A stretch of 26,215 bases of DNA from Candidatus Liptonbacteria bacterium (GTDB lineage: Bacteria > Patescibacteriota > Minisyncoccia > UBA6257 > 2-01-FULL-56-20), in NCBI GenBank assembly GCA_016212635.1, contig JACRFR010000044.1, forward strand, positions 1 to 26,215. Direction: 5' to 3'. Shown here in pieces: positions 7,496 through 13,285 of the stretch (the first letter of the stretch is position 1; each line of letters begins with the position of its first letter). The notes under the pieces were generated by a model. That model had not been told where the DNA came from, did not search any database, and saw nothing but the letters and a program-made list of their open reading frames with translations. Both the position numbers and the translations under genes were made by a program.

Positions 7496-7550
7496 CTAAT
7501 ATTTATTAATGGATCCTGAAACTAAGACTTGTCAAAATTGCCCGCATCCT

Positions 7551-7582
7551 TTCATCCGATGACCTAAATATTAAGTATTTTG
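7551..7582. repeat. Half copy of the family D repeat
   Basis: TTCATCCGATGACC followed by TAAATATTAAGTATTTTG matches the left half of the copies at 7444 and 21044. It lies within the broken zinc-ribbon gene and provides both in-frame stop codons (TGA 7560, TAA 7572). Confidence 0.75.
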
Positions 7583-7585
7583 TTC

Positions 7586-7659
7586 GGAGGTCGGACCTCC
7601 CGATATTGTGAGGTTCAACCTCCCAAATATTACTCCGTTGCCCCCGGAGGTTGAACCTC
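7586..7659. repeat. GGAGGTCGGACCTCC palindrome and GAGGTTCAACCTC hairpin
   Basis: 7586-7600 is a self-complementary 15-mer. 7610-7622 (GAGGTTCAACCTC) and 7647-7659 (GAGGTTGAACCTC) are exact reverse complements 24 bases apart. They look like diverged relatives of the 37-bp family A hairpin, whose arms have the same GAGGT...CCTC frame. Confidence 0.7.
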
Positions 7660-8011
7660 TTAATATTAATCCCATGAACTCTAAAACTAAGGTTTGCGCT
7701 GTTCGGAAACCACCGATTTTATTGCCCGAAACTATCTCGGAAACGCCAGGCTCCGTGACCGAAGAGATAATCGGCTGTGCTCACGGAGGAGAGTGCTCGC
7801 AAATGTGCACCGTGGCCTTCCGAATCACCCCGGCAGAGTTCCAATCTTATCGCCGGTTAAAAATTCCCATACCTAACTTATGTCCCAACTGTCGCCACTT
7901 TGAACGTCTGGCCGAACGTACGCCGATGCGCTTGTGGCACCGTCATTGCCAGTGTCCTGGCAATGCGCGGATAAACGCAGAAATGACGCAGAAAGACGCT
8001 GAAAGGAGCGA

Positions 8012-8054
8012 CCCCTCCGCTCCTCCCCTTGGCAAGGGGAGGTCAGGTGGGGTG
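8012..8054. repeat. CCCCTCCGCTCCTCCCC repeat (family B), in frame in the zinc-ribbon remnant
   Basis: CTCCCCTTG and CAAGGGGAG pair as a hairpin inside a 43-base unit also found at 16816 and 17462 (and truncated at 689). Here it is translated as SAPPLGKGRSGGV within the C-terminal zinc-ribbon part. Confidence 0.85.
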
Positions 8055-8193
8055 TACCAAAACACCACGGAGCATTTCCACGGGGCAGAGTCCTGCCCCA
8101 ACGAGTTTGAGACCAGCTATGCCCCCGACCGGCCAGAAATCGTGTATTGTGAATCATGCTACAATGCCGAAGTCGCCTAACACCGAACGTATT

Positions 8194-8230
8194 GAGGTCG
8201 GGCCTCGAGGAATTCTGGAGGCCCGACCTC
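8194..8230. repeat. 37-bp hairpin repeat (family A), copy 2
   Basis: Same perfect 13-base arms as copy 1 and an 11-base loop. It begins 13 bases after the stop codon of the zinc-ribbon remnant, exactly as copy 5 begins 13 bases after the stop of the paralogue at 22993. Confidence 0.92.
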
Positions 8231-8335
8231 GAGAGATTCCCGATTTATTATTCGATTTTAAGGCGGCCCGATGGCGTATTGTATCCCCAGCCTTACTCCT
8301 TTATTCTTAATTCTATATTCTAACTCCTACCTACC

Positions 8336-9337
8336 ATGTCTGAATTCCGACAAGATTCTATCTCGGGCGAGTGGGTAATTATTGCTCCGGCGCGGGCCAA
8401 GCGGCCGCACCAGGGCAAAAGCTCCCGGCGCAAAAGAAAGCCCGCGCCCCGAGCCACTTGCCCCTTTGAGGATTTGGAGAAAACCGGCAACTGGCCGCCG
8501 ATCGACCAGGTTCCCGCCAATGGGCCATGGCGAGCGGTGCTATTGCCCAATAAATACCCCGCCATACGCCATGAACAGCGATGGGTAGAAGAAATAAGCG
8601 AAGGTCCCTACACCAAGTTTGCCGGAGTGGGCCACCACGATCTGGTCATCACTCGAGACCATAATAAAAATTTTGCCCATATCTCTTTGGATCAGGCGGT
8701 AGAGGTTCTGGGATTAATACAGAAAAGATATCGTGCTCTGGGGGCGGATCCTTCTATGTGTTTTGCGACGGCTTTCGCCAATTGGGGCGAAAGCGTGGGT
8801 GCGTCCATCTATCACCCCCACTACCAAATATTGACCGTGCCGATCGTTCCGCCCCACATTAGGGGGTCTTTGAACGGGTCCCATAGTTATTTTCAGGATC
8901 ACAGCCGGTGCGGTCACTGCGTCCTGATCACCTACGAACGTAAACAGAAGGTCAGGGTGGCGGGAGAGAATGACGGTGCGATCGCGCTAGCCCCTTATGC
9001 CTCTCGTCGGTTCTATGAGATAAAGATATTTCCCAAGAGGCACGAATCCAGTTTTGAACTGTCCCCGCAAAAATCCGTTCGCGCGGTGGCTCAATTACTA
9101 CAGAATGTATTGCGGCGCATGGAAGTCAAATTGAACGATCCGGACTACAACTTCTATATTCACTCCACGCCACTTAAGGAAAAGGAGCACTACGCGCATT
9201 ATCACTGGCACGTGGAGATCATTCCTAGCCTACCGGAGCTCGGCGTGCCCGCCGGTTTTGAATTAGGTACGGGTTTGTACGTTAACGCCACCGCGCCGGA
9301 ACGAGCCGCTGAAACTATCCGTGGAAGGCGCGGATAG
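8336..9337 (+). CDS. GalT-like nucleotidyltransferase (HIT superfamily)
   Basis: Related to galactose-1-phosphate uridylyltransferase, which exchanges UMP between UDP-glucose and galactose-1-phosphate through a uridylyl-histidine. The N-terminus (EFRQDSISGEWVIIAPARAKRP) is typical of the family. The catalytic His-Pro-His is at H160-P-H162, with H162 the expected nucleophile, in GASIYHPHYQI. The second half has the matching HYHWHVEIIP around residues 286-295. Of the usual N-terminal CPFC zinc site only C42 remains (CPFE). RCGHC near 196-200 may supply other metal ligands. The 333-residue length fits. Related enzymes act on ADP-sugars, so the substrate is open. The gene stands alone between repeats. 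Confidence 0.82.
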   Translation: MSEFRQDSISGEWVIIAPARAKRPHQGKSSRRKRKPAPRATCPFEDLEKTGNWPPIDQVPANGPWRAVLLPNKYPAIRHEQRWVEEISEGPYTKFAGVGHHDLVITRDHNKNFAHISLDQAVEVLGLIQKRYRALGADPSMCFATAFANWGESVGASIYHPHYQILTVPIVPPHIRGSLNGSHSYFQDHSRCGHCVLITYERKQKVRVAGENDGAIALAPYASRRFYEIKIFPKRHESSFELSPQKSVRAVAQLLQNVLRRMEVKLNDPDYNFYIHSTPLKEKEHYAHYHWHVEIIPSLPELGVPAGFELGTGLYVNATAPERAAETIRGRRG

Positions 9338-9375
9338 TAAATTTCTAATATCCAATATCTAATTTCTAACTGAGT

Positions 9376-9526
9376 ATTTTCAGGACTTACGCACTTGATT
9401 TAAATTCTCCCTTTTACAAAGGGAGCGGCCGTAGGCCGAGGGATTTAGGTATTAAAATCCTCCGCCCTACGGGCCCTCCTTTAAAAAAGGAGGAATAAAA
9501 CCGTCAAACGAATAAGTCCTGATTTT
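9376..9526. mobile_element. MITE-like element with 5-bp target duplication
   Basis: The element proper is 9381-9521 (141 bp). Its ends CAGGACTTACGCACTTGA and TCAAACGAATAAGTCCTG are imperfect inverted repeats, and ATTTT flanks it on both sides (9376-9380, 9522-9526) as a target duplication. Inside is a large hairpin: an AAAGGGAGCGGCCGTAGG arm pairs with CCTACGGGCCCTCCTTT. No coding capacity. The AT-rich context makes the 5-bp duplication less than certain. Confidence 0.65.
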
Positions 9527-9567
9527 ATTGGGAATTAGAAATTGGGTATTGGTAATTATTTAAATTC

Positions 9568-9909
9568 ATGTTAAACAAAGTAATTCGTCACCCCCTCATT
9601 GGCGCGCTTTGCGCTCTGGCCTTAATGGTCACGCTGGGCGGTTGGATGTGGGTGTATTTAACCTTGCGCGGCATTGGCCAGCCGCTGATTTTGCACTTCA
9701 ACCCGCTGGTCGGCATCAACCAAGTTGGCAATGTTTGGAATCTAGCGCGCATTGCGGGCCTGGGAGTTACGGTGATAGTTGTGAATTACCTAATCGCATT
9801 AGAATTGGATGAGCGGTATCCCTTCGTCGGCAAACTTTTAGCCAGCGGCGCGCTGGTCTTCGCCCTCTTGCTTTTCGTGGCGTTTGCGGCTATCATTGCC
9901 GTAAATTAG
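9568..9909 (+). CDS. Small integral membrane protein, function unknown
   Basis: A 113-residue protein with three clear hydrophobic segments at about residues 10-33, 57-78 and 88-111, separated by short loops. The first loop contains ILHFNPLVGINQVGNVWNL, a patterned polar stretch that is probably extracytoplasmic and may be the conserved part of the family. The next loop, ELDERYPFVGK, is likely cytoplasmic. I do not recognise a functional family. It lies between the MITE-like element and rplU with repeats on both sides, so it is probably its own transcription unit. The start ATG is the first in frame; an AT-rich repeat (AATTAGAAATTGGG...) precedes it. Confidence 0.75.
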   Translation: MLNKVIRHPLIGALCALALMVTLGGWMWVYLTLRGIGQPLILHFNPLVGINQVGNVWNLARIAGLGVTVIVVNYLIALELDERYPFVGKLLASGALVFALLLFVAFAAIIAVN

Positions 9910-10044
9910 CTACGAAATACGAACTGGTACGAATATACGAAAGCAGGCAAGAATTTCTTGAGGTCGGGCCTCGAGGGATTTCAGAGGCCCGACCTCGGAA
10001 AATTAAAGAAATTAGTATCGTTAGTACAATTCGTATATTGGCAT
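9909..10044. repeat. GCTACGAAATACGAA-type element with a nested family A hairpin
   Basis: The left part (9909-9941) repeats the left arm of the mreB-mreC element at 4083. A partner resembling its inner sequence in reverse (GTACAATTCGTATATTGG) lies at about 10024-10041. Between them sits the 37-bp hairpin at 9960-9996. This is one repeat inserted into another. Confidence 0.55.
9960..9996. repeat. 37-bp hairpin repeat (family A), copy 3
   Basis: Perfect 13-base arms and 11-base loop, same orientation as the copies at 8194 and 23007. It lies 50 bases after the stop of the membrane-protein gene and 58 bases before rplU. Confidence 0.92.
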
Positions 10045-10054
10045 CATATGGTAT

Positions 10055-10366
10055 ATGTCTAAATTTGCAGTCATCCAAACGGGGGGCAAACAATATCGCG
10101 TAGCCGCGGGCGACAAGCTGCGAGTAGAAAAACTTTCCGGCGCGGCAGGCGACCCGGTCACATTTGACAAAGTATTACTGACCGCAGATGACGGCGAGGT
10201 GGCGGTCGGGACGCCATTCATAACTGGAGCTACAGTGACCGGCAAAATTGTGGCGCAGGCTCGGGACAAGAAAAAGATAATCTTTCGGTACCATTCTAAG
10301 ACCCGATATCGCAAAAAGAAGGGCCACCGCCAACCAGTCACGGAAGTGGCCGTGGTTAGTCTTTAG
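10055..10366 (+). CDS. rplU: 50S ribosomal protein L21
   Basis: Large-subunit protein that binds 23S rRNA. The 103-residue length equals that of typical L21. Diagnostic parts are the N-terminal KFAVIQTGGKQYRVAAGD, the central VGTPFITGATVTGKIV and the basic C-terminal KTRYRKKKGHRQPVTEV. It is usually followed by rpmA (L27); here the next gene is an unrelated AT-rich DUF3800-like gene, so L27 must be elsewhere or absent. No Shine-Dalgarno sequence is visible; two nearby ATGs (10048, 10055) exist and only 10055 is in frame. A hairpin with a T-run follows at 10397. Confidence 0.97.
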   Translation: MSKFAVIQTGGKQYRVAAGDKLRVEKLSGAAGDPVTFDKVLLTADDGEVAVGTPFITGATVTGKIVAQARDKKKIIFRYHSKTRYRKKKGHRQPVTEVAVVSL

Positions 10367-10396
10367 AAGATAGTAGTAGGCATAATGGCTGATAAC

Positions 10397-10447
10397 CCAA
10401 GGCCCTCTCCGACTTTAGTCGAAGGGCTTGGTTGTGGTAAGTTTTTT
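10397..10447 (+). terminator. Probable intrinsic terminator after rplU
   Basis: CCAAGGCCCT pairs with AAGGGCTTGG and inner CCGAC/AGTCG extends the stem (10397-10431). It is followed 10 bases on by a run of six T (10442-10447). The gap between stem and T-run is longer than ideal. Confidence 0.5.
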
Positions 10448-10490
10448 GTCTGCTAGTTATGATTCGGTTGTTTTTCGCAACATCTTAGGA

Positions 10491-10519
10491 TTGTAGACGT
10501 AAAATATTATTGTTATATT
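10491..10519 (+). promoter_or_regulatory. Candidate promoter of the DUF3800-like gene
   Basis: TTGTAG (10491-10496), a 17-base spacer, and an extended -10 TGTTATATT (10511-10519). The start codon is only 10 bases after the -10 box, so the transcript would be leaderless or nearly so. Confidence 0.5.
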
Positions 10520-10529
10520 AAACACAATT

Positions 10530-11363
10530 ATGAACAGGTTTGGCTTTATTGGCTCCAGCGGCATCATCAAAAAAGACAAGCTTTTCGGGGCAGGGCTGTT
10601 AGTCGTCAAAGACGTAGGGGATATGGTTGATAAGCTTGCCAAAAATTGTCAGCCAGCCTATAGCGCCGTAAAGACCAATAAAGACAAAGTTGTCACGGCG
10701 CTTTTGAAAGCGGGGAAGCAGGACGAGGTTATTCGTATCCTTAGCGGCAGTAAACGTTTTGAAATGAAATTTGACAACGTGCGACCTACTACCGAGCTAT
10801 ACTACAAGCGAATGATAGATATTTTTCTGAGCGATGCCGATAACAGATTTTCCGCAATGATTATCGACAAAGAAGAGCCTGGTTTTGATGAAAGTTTTAT
10901 TGATGATGCCTGGGAAGCGTATACTGGTTACTCGGCTTCTTTGGTGGTACGGGAAATGAGAAATCTTGTCGCTGATAGTCTCTGTCTTGTGGTAGACGAG
11001 ATCACAAAACCGCACAATAAACCCCTGTCTCTTGAAGATACCTTCTTGAGTAAGCTAAGGACTAAAATCAGTCGAGAGCAAAACTTAAAATTTGATAATA
11101 TATTTGGTGCTCTAAGCATAGAGTCTCATTCTAATGTGCTGATGCAACTCACTGATGTGTTGCTGGGGGCAGTTATGTATGATTTTAAGAAGAAGTGTGG
11201 CTCGGTGTCTTCTGAAATGGAAAGGAAAAAAGAAGGATTAGTAGACAAAGTTCGAAACTCTCTTGGAGTCGATACTTTAGCACATGATTTTACCAAGCAT
11301 CCCCCCGTCTACTTCAGCGTTTTCGAAGCCAAATGGCAAACGAAAAAGAACAACGCCCAATAA
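10530..11363 (+). CDS. DUF3800-like protein, probably horizontally acquired
   Basis: The 277-residue protein has the overall layout of DUF3800 proteins, which have a predicted RNase H-like fold and often sit in defence or mobile regions: an N-terminal beta strand followed by a Gly-containing turn and FGAGLLVV, a charged EMKFDNV near 73-79, a strand with ID/IIDKEEP near 105-112, SLCLVVDEIT near 150-160, and SHSNVLMQLTDVLLGAVMYDF near 199-219, which corresponds to the conserved LQxADxxxGA region. The usual N-terminal DESG is replaced by GSSG, so one expected acidic residue is missing. Its GC content is visibly low (23 G/C of 60 at 10801-10860 versus 35 of 60 at 12001-12060 in a neighbour). Family call is moderate; any nuclease role is inference. 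Confidence 0.6.
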   Translation: MNRFGFIGSSGIIKKDKLFGAGLLVVKDVGDMVDKLAKNCQPAYSAVKTNKDKVVTALLKAGKQDEVIRILSGSKRFEMKFDNVRPTTELYYKRMIDIFLSDADNRFSAMIIDKEEPGFDESFIDDAWEAYTGYSASLVVREMRNLVADSLCLVVDEITKPHNKPLSLEDTFLSKLRTKISREQNLKFDNIFGALSIESHSNVLMQLTDVLLGAVMYDFKKKCGSVSSEMERKKEGLVDKVRNSLGVDTLAHDFTKHPPVYFSVFEAKWQTKKNNAQ

Positions 11364-11372
11364 AGGGCGCTG
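11351..11372 (+). terminator. Weak hairpin at the end of the DUF3800-like gene
   Basis: CAACGCCC and GGGCGCTG can pair around the stop codon (one G-T pair), but only two T follow. GGCGCTGTTC here also matches the terminal repeat of the element at 11460. Confidence 0.25.
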
Positions 11373-11450
11373 TTCCCGTGCGGGTCATAGACAAATAACC
11401 TACACCCGCAACTTATAACACAAGAATAACAAGCCAGTTTCTTTCTGTCA

Positions 11451-11600
11451 ATAAAAGTAGGCGCTGTTCGAAAACCCCAGGTTTGTCATTCCGGCGAAAG
11501 CCGGAATCCAGGTTTTCTTAGTTACTGGATCCCGGGTCAAGCCCGGGATGACACTCGGCAAGCGGGGGAATCAATGTTTTCGAACAGCGTCATAAAAGTA
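11451..11600. mobile_element. MITE-like element with 9-bp target duplication
   Basis: The element proper is 11460-11591 (132 bp). Its ends GGCGCTGTTCGAAAAC and GTTTTCGAACAGCGTC are 16-bp inverted repeats with one mismatch, and ATAAAAGTA flanks it exactly on both sides (11451-11459, 11592-11600). Inside are two hairpins of the common family, TCATTCCGGC/GCCGGAATCC and TCCCGGG/CCCGGGATGACA. It has no coding capacity, so a transposase elsewhere must have moved it. Confidence 0.88.
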
Positions 11601-11626
11601 ATGCCACTTCTATTGTGTTATGATAC

Positions 11627-11632
11627 TATAAT
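11627..11632 (+). promoter_or_regulatory. Candidate -10 box for the alpha/beta hydrolase gene
   Basis: A perfect TATAAT lies 64 bases before the ATG. No good -35 is seen; the expected position falls just after the right target duplication of the MITE-like element, so the insertion may have changed this promoter. Confidence 0.4.
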
Positions 11633-11696
11633 TAATTAAACGATGGCGAGGGCAATAAGTTACTCACACCCGCACTAGGCTCTAAACACTGCCGTC

Positions 11697-12488
11697 ATGA
11701 TTGCTCGCCAACTTTCCCTAGCCGGCCAGCTGGTTACCTACTACTCCTCCCGGCCGGGTGAACCCGCCGGCATACCGGTCATTTTTCTCCATGGCTGGCG
11801 GCTCCAGGCGGCGGTTTGGTTCCCGTTGATCCAATCTTTACTTGCGGTGAGCCCGTCGAATCCGGCTACCAATCGTTTTGCCTACTACGCTCTAGACCTG
11901 CCAGGCTTTGGCAAGTCGGCGCCACCAGCCAGGACTTTTACCCTTCAAGACTATTGCGATGTGGTCCGGGAGTTTTGCGAGAAACTCGATCTCCGGGGCG
12001 TATATCTCGTGGGGCACTCCTTCGGCGGTAGGGTTGCCATCAAGCTAGCCGCTACCCACTCTGATCTGGTCCATAAATTAGTGCTCGCAGATAGCGCGGG
12101 TATCCGCATCGGCCAGACCCGACGCAACATTCTGGGTCTGATCGCTAAGATCTTAAAGCCACTTTTCCGACCCCACTCTATGCAGCATGTGCGCCACGCG
12201 CTGTATTGGTTGATCGGCGCAGGGGACTACCTGGCGACTCCGGAGCTGCAGCAAACTTTTGTAAGAGTTATTGAAGAAGACCTGACCAATTATCTGCCGG
12301 ACATATCCTGCCCAACCCTGATCCTTTGGGGAGATCGCGACACTGAGACGCCGCTTTCGGCCGGACAGCAAATGGCGGCCATGATCCCCCAGGCAACCCT
12401 ATCCGTCCTGCCATGCGCCGGACATGCCAGCTTCCTGGACCAGCCGGAGAAGTTTCGTGATTTGCTCTTGGAATTTATTACCGCCTAA
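11697..12488 (+). CDS. Alpha/beta-hydrolase fold enzyme
   Basis: A 263-residue hydrolase, probably cytoplasmic, of unknown substrate. The fold and active site are clear: oxyanion-hole HGW at about residues 32-34 (VIFLHGW), the nucleophile elbow GHSFGG with S108, the acid in WGDRD (D215) and the catalytic H243 in CAGHASF. A helical cap region at about 135-195 would define substrate choice. Likely activities include esterase, lipase or C-C bond hydrolase. Residues 50-56 are encoded by GGTGAGCCCGTCGAA (11846-11860), which resembles an intergenic repeat fragment at 1012-1026 and may be another in-frame repeat remnant. It stands alone between the MITE-like element and a long repeat-filled gap. Confidence 0.9.
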   Translation: MIARQLSLAGQLVTYYSSRPGEPAGIPVIFLHGWRLQAAVWFPLIQSLLAVSPSNPATNRFAYYALDLPGFGKSAPPARTFTLQDYCDVVREFCEKLDLRGVYLVGHSFGGRVAIKLAATHSDLVHKLVLADSAGIRIGQTRRNILGLIAKILKPLFRPHSMQHVRHALYWLIGAGDYLATPELQQTFVRVIEEDLTNYLPDISCPTLILWGDRDTETPLSAGQQMAAMIPQATLSVLPCAGHASFLDQPEKFRDLLLEFITA

Positions 12489-12570
12489 CGTTTTCATTCT
12501 CTTCTAGGGTTTATGCTTTATAGCTTGCCCCGCCAGAAATGAAACTTCTAATGGGGTTTGCCCCCCCTCG

Positions 12571-12742
12571 TGTCATCCCGGAATTTTTCAGGACTGTGAA
12601 AAATGTCCGGGATCCATCTGGATTCCGGATCTCGGCCGCACTCGCTCGGAATGATACCGCTTAGATAATTCGCTGTTCACACTTCGCGACCTATTATGAG
12701 ACAGTTGATCGCAGTTCGCCCCCCTTGCCACCTTGTTATTTC
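12571..12742. repeat. Composite GTCATCCCGG element, second copy of the window-start repeat
   Basis: Runs from TGTCATCCCGG through GGGATCCATCTGGATTCC to CTCGGAATGATACC, then through a divergent tail (TTCAC-TCG, GACAGTTGATCG) that parallels positions about 90-180. The shared tail suggests one long element and not just the common hairpin. Confidence 0.55.
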
Positions 12743-12755
12743 TTGTACATTTTCT

Positions 12756-12901
12756 ATCTGCTAGTTTCACAACGATCGCCGTCACACTTGCAGGCGAGGG
12801 ATAGCCAGGATGAATAGCTTCCATGTCCCCCAAGGGGAGCAGGAGCACATGGCCCTTTTTTGTGCCCGCTGTTCGCCCATCTGCTAGTTTCACAACGATC
12901 G
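12756..12901 (+). repeat. Pair of 23-bp direct repeats, 123 bp apart
   Basis: A 23-base sequence starting ATCTGCTAGTTTCACAACG is identical at 12756-12778 and 12879-12901. About 20 further downstream bases are also similar (CACACTTGCA versus CAAACTCGCA), so a unit of about 123 bp may be duplicated. Confidence 0.8.
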
Positions 12902-13000
12902 TACTCAAACTCGCACCTGGCGCAGCGGAATTAATTTTCCGTTACCGCGCGGCCGCACTCTCGACTAAGGGACGCCAGGCTCCCCCTCGCCACCAGCGTT

Positions 13001-13025
13001 ATTCTATTGTTCTCAAGAACAATAG
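13001..13025. repeat. Palindromic ATTCTATTGTTCT hairpin, copy 1
   Basis: CTATTGTTCT and AGAACAATAG are perfectly complementary around a CA loop. The same 25 bases recur at 16223-16247, where the stem is longer. Confidence 0.88.
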
Positions 13026-13029
13026 GATG

Positions 13030-13192
13030 CCTTGGATTACGAAACCGTATATTTGTTTGTCATTCCGGAATGGCCAGCAGGCCGTATCCGCCCGCCTGAC
13101 GGCCGGCAGGAAATCCAGGTCAGAAATCCTGGATTCCCGCCTTCGCGGGAATGACATGCGGGGCATGAAATTAGTAGTTTCGTAATTCAAGG
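13030..13192. mobile_element. Nested inverted-repeat element, possible MITE
   Basis: Outer arms CCTTGGATTACGAAAC (13030-13045) and GTTTCGTAATTCAAGG (13177-13192) pair with one mismatch. They enclose a TGTCATTCC...GGAATGACA element at 13058-13156. The same right-hand end occurs alone at 14882-14897. No matching target duplication was seen at the borders. Confidence 0.55.
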
Positions 13193-13250
13193 TAGAATAG
13201 GGAACGGCCGGAAATTTACGTCGGCCATCGACCCAGCTCTTGCTTCCGGC

Positions 13251-13279
13251 TTCACCTTTTTCTGGGAGAAGCGTAGAAT
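13251..13279 (+). promoter_or_regulatory. Candidate promoter of the MurF-like gene
   Basis: TTCACC (13251-13256), a 17-base spacer and TAGAAT (13274-13279). The GTG start follows 6 bases after the -10 box, which would imply a leaderless message. Confidence 0.4.
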
Positions 13280-13285
13280 AATGAC

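Larger units (their letters stand above)
7509..8180 (+). pseudogene. Degenerate zinc-ribbon gene, relative of the gene at 21329
   Basis: The 5' end (7509-7562) encodes MDPETKTCQNC followed by PHPFIR and a stop; this matches the start of the intact paralogue (SDPETQTCEHC). The stop, and a second one at 7572, lie in a half copy of the family D repeat. The same reading frame then reopens and from the ATG at 7674 to 8180 encodes the family's C-terminal part: CAHGGECSQMC, then PIPNLCPNCRHFERL, RLWHRHCQC, and a final CPNEFETSYAPDRPEIVYC. The large middle region of the paralogue is missing. The C-terminal part also carries about 30 extra residues from a CGCAGAAA-type stretch and a CCCCTCCGCTCC repeat. 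The 7674-8180 part could still be made as a 168-residue protein, so it may be a shortened gene and not fully dead. Function unknown; the cysteines suggest zinc binding. Confidence 0.72.
12489..13285. other. 800-base repeat-filled intergenic region
   Basis: In order: a GCTTGCCCC/GGGGTTTGC hairpin (about 12523-12562); a GTGTCATCCCGG...GGAATGATACC composite continuing to about 12742 and matching the window start; a 23-base direct repeat at 12756 and 12879; a 25-base palindromic repeat at 13001; and a nested inverted-repeat element at 13030-13192. Open frames on both strands translate these repeats and show no recognisable protein. A candidate promoter for the next gene lies at 13251-13279. Confidence 0.7.

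Noticed and set aside
7586..7659. Possible CRISPR-like array of short palindromes near the zinc-ribbon remnant
   Set aside because: Units differ in length and sequence, spacing is irregular and no cas genes are present; these are dispersed hairpins.
7674..8180. Treating the downstream part of the broken zinc-ribbon gene as an ordinary intact gene
   Set aside because: The 5' fragment in the same frame at 7509, the missing middle region and the repeat-encoded insert indicate decay, though expression of a short protein is not excluded.
12588..12908. Minus-strand open frame with the peptide IVVKLAD twice
   Set aside because: The repeated peptide is just the translated 23-base direct repeat at 12756 and 12879; the rest comes from palindromes.
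12823..13185. Plus-strand open frame of 120 codons
   Set aside because: It crosses the palindromes at 13001 and 13058 and has no protein-like pattern.
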